Below are positions 17,640 to 26,900 of a stretch of DNA of 64,000 nucleotides, one piece after another. The notes beneath the pieces are model-generated. The model worked only from the letters and a program-made list of their open reading frames with translations. It made no database searches and was not told where the DNA came from. Location: assembly GCF_002277895.1 (NCBI RefSeq), contig NZ_CP023000.1:186001-250000 (forward strand), given 5' to 3'. The stretch's first letter is position 1; the number at the start of each line of letters is the position of its first letter. Made by a program: the position numbers and the translations under genes. This DNA comes from Rhizobium sp. 11515TR. GTDB taxonomy: Bacteria; Pseudomonadota; Alphaproteobacteria; Rhizobiales; Rhizobiaceae.

Positions 17640-18484
17640 CGACGACGCGCCGCCCGATTGTCATCCTCTACCGTGTCTGCTGGACGCTCGCGCTCCTAGT
17701 TGCGGCGGTTCCCTTCGTCTTCCCGTTCATCTGGATGATCTCGGCCGGCTTCAAGAGCGTGACCGAAATCTTCGGCGCTCCGACGCTCATTCCAAGTGTC
17801 TGGCGCTGGCAGAACTATATCGAGGTTTTCACCTATCAGCCCTTCGCCCGGCAGTATTTCAATTCGCTCTATATCGCGATCGTCGTCACCAGCCTTACCC
17901 TTCTGATCTCTTCGCTGGCCGGCTATGCGCTTGCCCGCCTGCGTTTTGCCGGCGCTGGCCTGCTGATGCTGTTCCTTGTCTCGGCGCTTATGGTTCCCGA
18001 GGAGGTGACCATCATTCCGAACTTCTTCCTGATGCGCTGGTTGGGTCTCGTCGACACGCACTGGCCGCTCATCCTGCTGCCGACCTTCGGCCCGCAGGGC
18101 GTGATGGCGACCTTCCTGATGCGGCAATACTTCCTGGCGCTGCCGAAGGAACTGGAAGAAGCGGGCAAGATGGACGGTCTTAGCCGCTTCGGCATCTGGT
18201 GGCAGGTCGCCCTGCCGATGTCACGGCCGGCGCTTGCCGCCGTTGCAATCATCACTTTTCTGCATTCCTGGAACCTGTTCCTCGAGCCGCTGATCTTCGT
18301 CAGCTCGCTCAAGATGTTCACCTTGCCGCTCGCGCTCTCGAATTTCAACGACAGCTATGGACTTCCGCTCTGGAACCTTCAGCTCGCCGCAACCAGCCTG
18401 GCCGTGGTGCCGATCCTGATCGTCTATCTGATCGCCCAACGCCAGATCATCGAAAGCTTCGCGCTGTCAGGCGTGAAAGGATGA
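17636..18484 (+). CDS. Sugar ABC transporter permease (MalG type)
   Basis: The 282-aa second permease has the MalG-type N-terminus (a hydrophobic helix, then FPFIWMISAGFKSVTEIF), an EAA loop (ELEEAGKMDGLSRFGIWWQV) and a C-terminal helix. It starts in an ATGA overlap with the preceding permease and is followed 13 bases later by the ATPase gene. With the MalF-type partner it forms the inner-membrane pore. Confidence 0.88.
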   Translation: MTTTRRPIVILYRVCWTLALLVAAVPFVFPFIWMISAGFKSVTEIFGAPTLIPSVWRWQNYIEVFTYQPFARQYFNSLYIAIVVTSLTLLISSLAGYALARLRFAGAGLLMLFLVSALMVPEEVTIIPNFFLMRWLGLVDTHWPLILLPTFGPQGVMATFLMRQYFLALPKELEEAGKMDGLSRFGIWWQVALPMSRPALAAVAIITFLHSWNLFLEPLIFVSSLKMFTLPLALSNFNDSYGLPLWNLQLAATSLAVVPILIVYLIAQRQIIESFALSGVKG

Positions 18485-18497
18485 GAAAGCACCTCGT

Positions 18498-19574
18498 ATG
18501 ACCAGTCTCTCGCTCAAGGGAATTGAAAAGCGCTTCGGCTCTGTCGACGTAATCCGTGGCGTCGATCTCTATATCCGCGATGGCGAGTTCGTCGTCTTCG
18601 TTGGCCCGTCCGGCTGCGGCAAATCCACGCTGCTTCGGCTGATCTCTGGCCTGGAACATATCAGCGATGGCGAGCTGCGGATCGGCGAACGCCTGGTCAA
18701 CGAAGTTCAGCCCGCTCAACGCGGCGTCGCGATGGTCTTCCAGTCCTACGCGCTTTATCCGCATCTCACCGTTCGCGAAAATATGGGCTTCGGCCTGAAG
18801 GTACGGAAAGTAGCGGCCGAGGAACGGCAGCGCCGCGTGAACGATGTTGCAGCGACCCTGAAGCTCGAAGCGCTGCTCGACCGTTATCCCCGCGAGCTTT
18901 CGGGCGGCCAGCGCCAGCGCGTCGCGATAGGCCGTGCGATTGTCGGCGAACCCGACGTCTTCCTGTTCGACGAGCCGTTGTCGAACCTCGATGCCGAATT
19001 GCGAGTCCATATGCGCTCTGAGATCGCCGGGCTGCATAAGCGTCTATCGACGACGATGATCTATGTTACCCACGACCAGGTCGAGGCCATGACTCTTGCC
19101 GACAAGATCGTTGTCCTTCGCGACGGCCGCATCGAACAGGTCGGTTCGCCGCGCGACCTATACGAACACCCCGCCAACATTTTCGTGGCTCAGTTCATCG
19201 GCAGCCCGAAGATGAACATCGTGCCAGCAGCGAATGCCCAGCTTCTCGTGAAGCATGTCTCTCTTTCCAGCAACGCAGCGCAGATCGGGGTTCGGCCAGA
19301 ACACCTGAAGATCGTCAATAACGACGATACCTCAGCCAAGGCCACCGTGACGCTGTGCGAATACACGGGGGCTACGACACTGATGCACGTGATTTTGGAG
19401 GATAAGACCCCATGCCTCGTTCTCTGCGATGATCACCGGGGGATCGGGCCCGGCGACACAGTCCGCATTAAAGCTGATCCAGACAAGCTTCACTTTTTCG
19501 GGGCAGACGGTCGAACCATAGAAAAGGATTGGGCTGCCCACAGTCTACCAGAAGAAGGTCGCTCACTTGATTGA
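18498..19574 (+). CDS. Sugar ABC transporter ATP-binding protein (UgpC/MsmK/MalK type)
   Basis: The 358-aa ATPase has Walker A (GPSGCGKST), a Q-loop (MVFQSYALYPHLTV), the signature LSGGQRQRVAIGRAI, Walker B with LFDEPLSNLDAELR and the H-loop in YVTHDQVEAMTLAD. A C-terminal TOBE/OB-like regulatory region follows (about residues 240-350), including VRPEHLKI. That matches UgpC/MalK-type ATPases, which are often shared by several sugar importers. It is the last gene of the sugar importer operon. A perfect 17-bp palindrome begins two bases after its stop. Confidence 0.9.
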   Translation: MTSLSLKGIEKRFGSVDVIRGVDLYIRDGEFVVFVGPSGCGKSTLLRLISGLEHISDGELRIGERLVNEVQPAQRGVAMVFQSYALYPHLTVRENMGFGLKVRKVAAEERQRRVNDVAATLKLEALLDRYPRELSGGQRQRVAIGRAIVGEPDVFLFDEPLSNLDAELRVHMRSEIAGLHKRLSTTMIYVTHDQVEAMTLADKIVVLRDGRIEQVGSPRDLYEHPANIFVAQFIGSPKMNIVPAANAQLLVKHVSLSSNAAQIGVRPEHLKIVNNDDTSAKATVTLCEYTGATTLMHVILEDKTPCLVLCDDHRGIGPGDTVRIKADPDKLHFFGADGRTIEKDWAAHSLPEEGRSLD

Positions 19575-20443
19575 GCATGCGACTGTCGCATGAACCTAAG
19601 GGATATCACTATCCATGCGTCTGCTTAATATCAATATTACCGCTCGGCGATATGAAAGATATTTGAGTCGCGGCTCAAGCAGCGCGGCTATCGAAGCCTG
19701 ACGGTCAACGCCTGTCGTGCCAGGAAAAACCGCCGCAAGGTCTTCGCGCTGTGCTTGACCGGGCCATCGCTGCCATACTCGGTAAGACTCCGCCGCGGTA
19801 GTCTCTGCTCGTGGAGAACACGTCAATCTTACGGGCGGAATCTCGCTGGCCAAAGCCTTAGCTTAGTATTTCGCCCCGCCTGCAGACGATCCTAAGCGTC
19901 ATCGTGAGTCTTTGCCAGCTGCCGCTTCAAAAGGGTTTCATTTCAGCCGAGGCCGGGTGGTTTATAAGTTCTCGGACACACACAGTTTCCCGTAAAAGGT
20001 GGCATTCCGGCTCGAATCCCATCAACTGCAAAAAACGATCAGGTCAACGACATCCCTTGGTAGCAGGCGCTCTCAAGACCGTAATGAGAGGAATACGGCA
20101 ATGATCAGCACTTCAGATGTTACCAATACGCGAAAAACGATACCCGGCCGATTGGAAAATCCGACCGATTGAGCGGCTGGGCTGCCCATCCGCATAAGCG
20201 ACGCTCACGTGATTTTTGAAATTCGATTCGTTCTGGCGATTCATATTTCAGGCGCGCAGGAGCCCTGAATTCGGCTGCCACGAGAGCGGTTAGAGAGGTG
20301 CTGAACTGCCCTTCGGTTGCCATTTGGACACAATGGTAAACAACCGAACTGTCACAATTCACTATTTGTTAGGTCCGGATATTGCCTCCCGCCTTCTGGT
20401 TGATATTTCTGCCTTGCTTCTAACATCCGAAGGAGATTCCGGA
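19575..20443. other. Long gene-poor region between the sugar importer and the export lipoprotein
   Basis: About 870 bases carry no gene I can support. Short frames on both strands lack family features, sensible codon use and ribosome sites. Apart from the palindrome at its left end, a stretch near 20010-20030 (GGCTCGAATCCC) resembles a tRNA T-arm, but no acceptor stem or anticodon arm can be folded around it. It separates two functionally unrelated blocks and may be a relic of an old junction. The promoter of the lipoprotein gene should lie in its right part. Confidence 0.5.
19576..19592. repeat. Perfect 17-bp palindrome just after the ATPase gene
   Basis: CATGCGAC and GTCGCATG flank a single T, immediately after the stop codon at 19574. 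It has no T-run, so it is not an ordinary intrinsic terminator, and the one-base centre makes a stable RNA hairpin unlikely. A protein-binding site is possible. Confidence 0.4.
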
Positions 20444-21586
20444 ATGCGGAAATGGGCGGCGATTTTACCCTTGGTTGTCCTCAGCGCCTGCGCAGGGCCG
20501 TCCGATGGACCGAGCGCCCTCAATATCCGCAATGCAAGGATGCCCGACACGCAGCGGCAGATTCCGGTCGTGCCGCTCTCGGAGGCTCCGATGGGTGCTC
20601 AGGTTGCCGCACCGTCCTATGCCGCGACGGATCAGGGGTTGGCCAGCCTGCGCTCGGGCGGCTTTTCGGATGCGCGCCTGCGTCCGGGCGACGTGTTCGA
20701 CGTCACGGTGCTGGATACGGGAGAGGATGGATTGCTGTCCGCCACCCAAAGCAAGTCCCTCAATCTCGGTCGCTTCACCGTCGATTCCCGCGGCTTCGTC
20801 ACCATGCCCTATGTCGGCAAACAGCGCGTCATCGATTCCACGCCGGAAGGGCTGCAGTCGAAGATCGTCACCGCCCTCAAAGGCTCCTCGGTCAACCCTC
20901 AGGCCGTGGTCACGGTCGTCGACAAGCCGTCCAGTGCCGTAACGGTCGATGGCAAGGTCCGTTCTGCCGGCCGCTTCCCGTTGACCGCCCGGGGGGAGCG
21001 GGTGCTTGATGTTCTTGCGCTTGCCGGCGGCGCATCGTCTGCGCCGGCCAACACGACGGTGACGCTGACGCGCGGTTCGCAAAGAGCAAGCGCGCCGCTG
21101 GATCGCATCCTCCAGGATAGCAAGCAGAACGTGCGCCTCCTGCCTGGCGATCAGCTATTCGTCAGTGGCTCGTTGCAGACCTTCACGGCACTCGGCGCCT
21201 TCAAGAGCGTCGGCGAGTTCCCACTTGAACCTGGCCAGACCACCTTGGCGCAGGCGCTTGCCCGCGCCGGCGGCCTGCTCGATGACCGCGCGGACTCCCG
21301 CAACTTCTATCTTTTCCGAAACCAGAAGATCTATTCGCAGGCTGCGTCGAGCCAAGCCAAGAGCGCCGGTGCGCCGACTGTCGTTTCAATCAAGCCAGTC
21401 ATCTACAGCGTCAATCTTAAGCAAGTCTCAAATTTCGTGCTGATGCAGCAGTTCAAGATGCAGGATGGCGACACGATCTTCGCCAGCAATGCAGACACCG
21501 TCGATTTTGCCAAGCTGTTGACCGTCTATCAGAAGAGCGCGCCGACCGCTGCCGCCCCGCTGCCGGGCAGTTCATCGTCGAACTGA
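20444..21586 (+). CDS. Polysaccharide export outer-membrane lipoprotein (Wza/ExoF-like, SLBB domains)
   Basis: From the ATG at 20444 (ribosome site AAGGAG at 20430-20435) the product is 380 aa. It has a lipoprotein signal: a hydrophobic core then the lipobox LSAC with the lipidated Cys at residue 16. The Poly_export region (about residues 75-170) contains RLRPGDVFDVTVLDTGEDG and GFVTMPYVGK. Two SLBB-like segments follow (about 170-260, with VTVDGKVRSAGRFPL, and about 260-345, with FKSVGEFPLEPGQTTLAQAL). Such proteins form or gate the outer-membrane channel for capsule or exopolysaccharide. No Wzc, Wzx or glycosyltransferase partner is nearby, so it must serve a locus elsewhere. It converges with the T6SS kinase gene 11 bases away. 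Confidence 0.82.
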   Translation: MRKWAAILPLVVLSACAGPSDGPSALNIRNARMPDTQRQIPVVPLSEAPMGAQVAAPSYAATDQGLASLRSGGFSDARLRPGDVFDVTVLDTGEDGLLSATQSKSLNLGRFTVDSRGFVTMPYVGKQRVIDSTPEGLQSKIVTALKGSSVNPQAVVTVVDKPSSAVTVDGKVRSAGRFPLTARGERVLDVLALAGGASSAPANTTVTLTRGSQRASAPLDRILQDSKQNVRLLPGDQLFVSGSLQTFTALGAFKSVGEFPLEPGQTTLAQALARAGGLLDDRADSRNFYLFRNQKIYSQAASSQAKSAGAPTVVSIKPVIYSVNLKQVSNFVLMQQFKMQDGDTIFASNADTVDFAKLLTVYQKSAPTAAAPLPGSSSSN

Positions 21587-21597
21587 CGGGGTTCGAA

Positions 21598-22509
21598 CTA
21601 GACTGTTTCTATCAAAGCAAGAGCCGCCAATGCGTTTGGCGGCCTTCGGGATGGAGCAGGGTCTGCTAGATGTTGAGCGGCCGCCTTTATCGCGGCGATC
21701 GATTGCTCGGCCGGGTCGCAATATTGCAGAAGCAGGTTGATGACGCGTCCGGCCGAAAAGAGGTCGGCGCTGAATTGCATGGCGGCATCGGCTGAAACTT
21801 CTGGCGCGGTGAAGCCTGGTGTTACCGCTTTGGCAATATCGAGATCGCTGTATCGGCTTCCACATTCTACCGTTGTCCCGAAATCGGCGATTTTCAGCTG
21901 ATTGAGATCGCCATTTCGAAGCAGAAGATTGGCCGGCGAAATATCTCCGTGGACATAACCGGCGTGATGGATCGCGCTCAGTCCGGCGAGCAGGGATTTC
22001 GCCGCCGCCCTGACATCCGCCTCCGACAGAGAAACTTCCGCCAATCGTTGAGACAAGGACGGCCCAATCCATTCCATAATGAGCGCCGGGCGTCCATCGG
22101 GCAGGCGGATGGCACACTGAGTAGAGGCAAGGTCGTTGCAGCGTAGCGCCATGCCGATGCTTGCTTCACGCAGCAGTAAGGCTTTGGCGGTTGCCTCATT
22201 CGCCCGATCCGGCGGGATGGTTTTCATGGCATGAAAGGTGCCGAGATCGCGATGGCGCAACCGACTGATTTCCGTCCGGCCGTTGCGGTGAACAATCGCT
22301 TCGACAAGAAAGGTGTTTCCGATGAAAACCGTTTCACCCTCGGGAAGCGACGGCAGGCGTCGGTCCAATGCATCGCGCAATCGATCGATCAGAAGATCGC
22401 GCGTCATCTTCGGTCGCTCGACGTTGCCATCATGGGTGAGGAGATGCAGCAGCTCAGCAAAGCTGGCCGCAATCCTTTTGATACCCTCGTCGTTGGTATC
22501 GCCACTCAT
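21598..22509 (-). CDS. ppkA: T6SS-associated Ser/Thr protein kinase (PpkA-like)
   Basis: The 303-aa product is a Hanks-type kinase. The invariant lysine is K96 (FHAMK), the helix-C glutamate is probably E115, the catalytic loop is HGDISPAN (D189, N194) and the metal motif is DFG at 209-211, so it looks catalytically competent. It is a short form: no transmembrane segment or vWA-like tail is visible, unlike Pseudomonas PpkA. The ATG at 22509 overlaps the stop of tagF-pppA (ATGA), which I prefer over an in-frame start 39 bases upstream. In A. tumefaciens the homologous kinase phosphorylates TssL to promote Fha binding and secretion; the same role is likely here. It is the last gene of the structural operon. 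Confidence 0.85.
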   Translation of the reverse strand: MSGDTNDEGIKRIAASFAELLHLLTHDGNVERPKMTRDLLIDRLRDALDRRLPSLPEGETVFIGNTFLVEAIVHRNGRTEISRLRHRDLGTFHAMKTIPPDRANEATAKALLLREASIGMALRCNDLASTQCAIRLPDGRPALIMEWIGPSLSQRLAEVSLSEADVRAAAKSLLAGLSAIHHAGYVHGDISPANLLLRNGDLNQLKIADFGTTVECGSRYSDLDIAKAVTPGFTAPEVSADAAMQFSADLFSAGRVINLLLQYCDPAEQSIAAIKAAAQHLADPAPSRRPPNALAALALIETV

Positions 22510-23891
22510 GTCGCGCCGATGACGATCGCGCTGACATTCTCGCGGCAATTGGCGATGAGTGCTTCCTGGACCAGCGCCGCGGCCGCTTGTTCCAGCGGCG
22601 TCTCGATCAGGATTTCGGCGATGACGCGATCGGTCAGCGTGCGCGAAAGCGGACCGCTTGCAAGCAGGAGCCGGTCGCCGGTTTTAAGCTGGTCGCCAAT
22701 GGCTTCCGAGACGAATTGATCCTTCAGCCCCAGGGCTCGGCCAAGTGTGCGCCGCAATCCTATGTCGATATGGTCATGGGTCAACAGCCGCATCATCCCG
22801 TCGCGAAGCAGATAGCAGCGTGCATCTCCCGCCCATATCGCCACAAAATCGCCATCCAGCAAGGCTGCGGTCACGACGCTGGCGACAGGAGGCTCGCGTT
22901 CGGCGGTGGCAGCCTTGGCGCGCAGGATCGCATGGGCATGGCTGAGCTTGCTCTTGATATCCTGTACCAGCGGCTGCAGCGCTTCACGTTGCGGAATACC
23001 GGCAAGGATTCCCGTCGTTATTCTTGCCGCCTCGATGGCGCCGATGCCATCGCCGACACCATCCGCTATTGCGAAGATATGCGGTGCGGCGCTTATAAGA
23101 AGTGCATCGGCATTCAATGAGAGACGTGTTCCGGCATGGCTGGCATCGCTATACGCTATCGCAAAATCTGACGGTCCAGTCTTCGCCGTTTGCGGCGCTT
23201 CGATTGCGGCGACGGCAGCAGAGTATATATCCGGCTCGACGCTGACAGGGATTTTCGGGGCTTCTACCGTGACGAGCTTGACGAAATCCTGTGCGGTGGG
23301 AGCGGCTGCAGTGCGGAATCCTTTACCTTGGCGCGTGCCGGGATTAATACGCCACCAAAGCGAGCCCGGTGCGGGAGCATTGCTCATTGCGGCGGACTGC
23401 ATCACGGTCGATTGCTTGTCGATGAATGGCGGGCGAAGCCGCTTGATGCCCTCGACGAAACGTTGCATCTCGAAATCGGCCTTGTCGGAGGTCTCCGCCA
23501 GGGCTTCGGCAGCGGTAAACCAATTATCGTCTTCGCACAGATCACGCAACTGTCCGGAGAAGCGCTGCAATTGAGCGGCGATAATCAGAGGAAAACTTCG
23601 GCCGACGCGGTCACGGCTGGGCAGAAGGACGCCTGCGACAGCAGATGGCGCCCAGACGCCCTTCCCGACGACGAAGCGCCAGGCGGTCGTCGCATGAAAC
23701 AGCCGGCGCCAATCCGATCCCAATGTTGCTTCCAGTGCGATCAAGCCATTGTGAACCCATCGGTCGAGTTCGCTCTGGAGACGCGAGCCGAGCGCGGCGG
23801 AAACGAAATCTCCATGCGTCGGCAACTTTCCGAAAAAGCCGATCGTGTCGGCTTGCATCGGCGATTGAGTGCGGGCGAGCGGTTCGTTCAT
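22506..23891 (-). CDS. tagF-pppA: TagF-PppA fusion protein: T6SS post-translational regulator with PP2C-like domain
   Basis: The 461-aa product fuses an N-terminal TagF/ImpM domain (about residues 12-190, starting IGFFGKLPTHGDFV) to a C-terminal PP2C-type phosphatase domain (about 245-460). The same fusion is known in A. tumefaciens, where TagF represses secretion through Fha. The PP2C domain keeps D262 and D277 (IADGVGDG). However, the usual N-E-D motif reads NAD (A261), the S-D-G motif reads SGP (G413) and the late D-N motif reads EN (E451), so three of the acidic positions expected to bind metal are changed. It may be a weak phosphatase or a pseudophosphatase. The gene starts 10 bases after tssM and overlaps the kinase gene. 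I place the start at 23891. Confidence 0.88.
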   Translation of the reverse strand: MNEPLARTQSPMQADTIGFFGKLPTHGDFVSAALGSRLQSELDRWVHNGLIALEATLGSDWRRLFHATTAWRFVVGKGVWAPSAVAGVLLPSRDRVGRSFPLIIAAQLQRFSGQLRDLCEDDNWFTAAEALAETSDKADFEMQRFVEGIKRLRPPFIDKQSTVMQSAAMSNAPAPGSLWWRINPGTRQGKGFRTAAAPTAQDFVKLVTVEAPKIPVSVEPDIYSAAVAAIEAPQTAKTGPSDFAIAYSDASHAGTRLSLNADALLISAAPHIFAIADGVGDGIGAIEAARITTGILAGIPQREALQPLVQDIKSKLSHAHAILRAKAATAEREPPVASVVTAALLDGDFVAIWAGDARCYLLRDGMMRLLTHDHIDIGLRRTLGRALGLKDQFVSEAIGDQLKTGDRLLLASGPLSRTLTDRVIAEILIETPLEQAAAALVQEALIANCRENVSAIVIGAT

Positions 23892-23901
23892 CGGCGGACC
23901 G

Positions 23902-26900
23902 TCAGAATTGCGCCGGGCAGCTGAAATCGGACAATGCCTGCAGCCGGAAGGGGTTGAGCACGGAACCGAACTGCACGTCGAATTCCGCCGTCTGGCCCTT
24001 GTCTTCAAATCGAGCCCGGAAAAGGTCGGGGGCCTGGACCGTCACCTTGGCGGCATCGAACAGGCGGAAGGGCGACCAGTCGCCGGTCTGTGTGATGGCC
24101 GGTTGCAGATCTCCCGGGAAAAATCTGACATTGGACTGATTCACTGCGCCAGCGGGTGGCCAGGCAATGGATTTTGGCACTATTTGTCCATGATTATAAA
24201 GGACATGCTCGCCGACGATATCAACCATCACTGAATTGGCATTGTCCGACAACGAAACGGGCTTGATATTGATCGATATCGAGGGTTTCTCACTGCCGGC
24301 CGGAAAGAAGGCATGCTCGATCTTGCTGGCATTTTCGAACTGCGCGATTGCCTGGCTCGGAATGCTGTCGCCGCCGAACGTACCACGCCAGCCCCAAGGC
24401 TGAGCGCTCGTGTCGACAAATGCATCCAGCCGGTTCTTGAAGAAAGACTGGAACAGGCCTTGCGGTCCGAACAATCGCATGAAATCCGCCATGGCGATGT
24501 CCTGGCTGGATTTCCGGTCGAACGGGTAGCGACCGGTAACGATGCGAGCGCAGAGATCGGCGCCTTCCGCAGCCCATAGATCGTTGATGCGGGCGCGGGC
24601 CGTCTTGACCGCCAGCGAGCCGATATCGGCGGCAACTGCCACCATCCATGCATCGGCGGGCGCCGGCAGCCCGCGCGCCTGCTGCAGCAAGTCCTGATTG
24701 GCATTGGCGAGTTGGCCGCCGGCGTCGAAGACGCGTGCCACTTCTGCCGTCGAGTTCGCTGCGCGCGACAATTGGCCGTAGATATTCTGGAGGATCGGCT
24801 GGAGACCTTGGATCTGGGAGCGCGGCTTATCACTGGCATTGGCGTTGCCGTCCTGGGATGCCGGTTGCGCATTGGCGGCATTCGCCTCGAGCGCGGCCCG
24901 CAACGGACCGTAAGGATCGGGCGCGCTGACCGTGCCTGTGGTGGCAGCCGTTAGCGCTGCGTCCGGAACATCGTCAACCGAGGCAATCTCGGCACCTGCG
25001 ACAGGGCGCAGGTCGGTGGCGGCTGCTATGGATTTCAACGCCATCTCCACCGGGCTTGGATTGGCCGCCAGGATGCGCGCCGTCTCGGTCGCATCGGCAA
25101 GGTTGCTCGACGGGCGCACCTGAAGATCGGCCAGCAACGAAGACCATTGCTGCTGGAATGCGTCGAAATAAAGCTGCAGCGTCGCCTGGGAAATCGCGTC
25201 CGTGGTCATTGTCGAAGGAGCCGCTCCGCCGTCACCGCGGACCCATTGTTCCTTGAGCGCTTCCGAGGCTGCAGTCGCAACCATCGGCAGCACCACGTCA
25301 CGATAACCTTTGCCTGTGAAAATTCCCGGAATGCCCTCCCGCAGCGTTGATTTAGATTTGCGTTGGAAAATCTGGGCTCCGAGCGGGCCCAATGCGTCGG
25401 TAGGGAGCCAGGGATCAAGCTGGCGAGCCTGCCGGGAATGGATGAGGATATCATAGGCTCGGGCTGCAAGACTTTGCGAGTGGATCGTTTCCCGTGCCTT
25501 GGCAATCAGGGCATTGTCAAGCTCGATTGCGGGCAGGCCGCCCGCTGCCATGGCCTCTACGTGGGCAGCCAGCGCTTTGCGCGTGGCCGAGCGCCCTTCA
25601 CCGGGGTAAAGTGCTGCAAACATGTCTTCCGATTGCTGCGAGACGAAATCCCTGTCGGACGGCCCCAATCCACCCAGCATGCCGTACAGTTTCAAGGCGT
25701 CGAAAGTCTTCTGAACGTCCGATGTCTGCTTGAGCTCATTTTGAACTCCAACGAGCATGCGAGGCAGAAGCAACGCATTCAAGGCACGCTGATAGGCTCC
25801 GCGCTGGCGGCTGGCGATCTTATCCCCCTGGTCGAGGCCGAAACTCGTCGGCCAGACGCGTGCCTCATCGAAGCCGTTGGTGACCGAACGCAGATTGTCG
25901 AGCGCCGGCAGGATCCGCAGAAAATCCGCATCGGTGACATCGCGCACCTGAATGCCGCTGGCGAGCTTCTCATAATTGTCGATCCGCCGCTCTGCTGCCG
26001 CGATCGCGCGCGAGTTCTGAAAATATGTTGCCGTCCAGCCGGTGAAGACGATTGCCAGCGCGATGGCGGCTGCGCCATAAGCGATCCGTCTGATCATGGC
26101 TTGCCGGCCCGAAAGGCGCCTGTCGCGGGCGACCAGCGACGCCTCGCCGAAGATGACCTCCTTGAACAGACGCGACAGGAAATAGCTGCGCCGGGTGCGC
26201 GGAGTATCCGTCTCGCGGCTCTGCGTGCCGGAGGCGAAATAGACACCGCGAACAAGGGGGGATTCGATAAGGTTGGAAGAGGCGCAAAGCTCCGTCAACA
26301 GCTCCTGCAGGCGCTCTCCCAATGAGGCAAGCTCTGCGGGAAAGCGGAAGATACGACCGCGAACCTCGATATTCGGCTCCTGCTGCAGGCGCTCGATCAA
26401 CATGGCATCGACCCGCTGCTGCAACAGCGCGAACTCTTCCATGAAACGCTCGGGTAGGTTCTCGCCCTTATAGCTCTCGTCGAGATCGAAAGTCGTGCCC
26501 CAGACCTGCTCGCGGTCGGTCTTGGCAAGACCGTCGAAGAACTCGACAAAGCCGGTCAAGAGATCGGCCTTCGTTAGGACGACATAAACAGGCACGCGCG
26601 CATGCAGGAACTCGTCGAGCTCCGACAGGCGTTTGCGGATGGAACGCACCTCTTCGAGCTGTGCCTCATGATCGCGGCTGAGAAGATCGCCGATCGAGAG
26701 CGTGACGAGCGCGCCGTTGATCGGCTGCGAGCGGCGGTACTTGCGCAACAGTCCGAGAAAGCCTTCCCATCCGGCCTTGGACGCACCATTCAAATCGTCC
26801 TGCGTGGTATAGCGGCCAGCGGTGTCGATCAGGATCGCCTCGTCGGCAAACCACCAATTGCAGTTGCGGGTGCCGCCGGCGCCCTGCACGGAATTGCTGC

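Noticed and set aside
19596..19853. 85-codon minus-strand frame after the sugar importer
   Set aside because: The translation has no family features, no good ribosome site and a composition like random non-coding DNA.
20005..20040. tRNA T-arm-like stretch (GGCTCGAATCCC)
   Set aside because: No acceptor stem, D-arm or anticodon arm can be paired around it, so a tRNA or tRNA-based att site is not supported.
25363..26325. 320-codon frame on the + strand inside tssM
   Set aside because: It is antisense to a well-supported IcmF gene and has the low-complexity look of a high-GC shadow frame.
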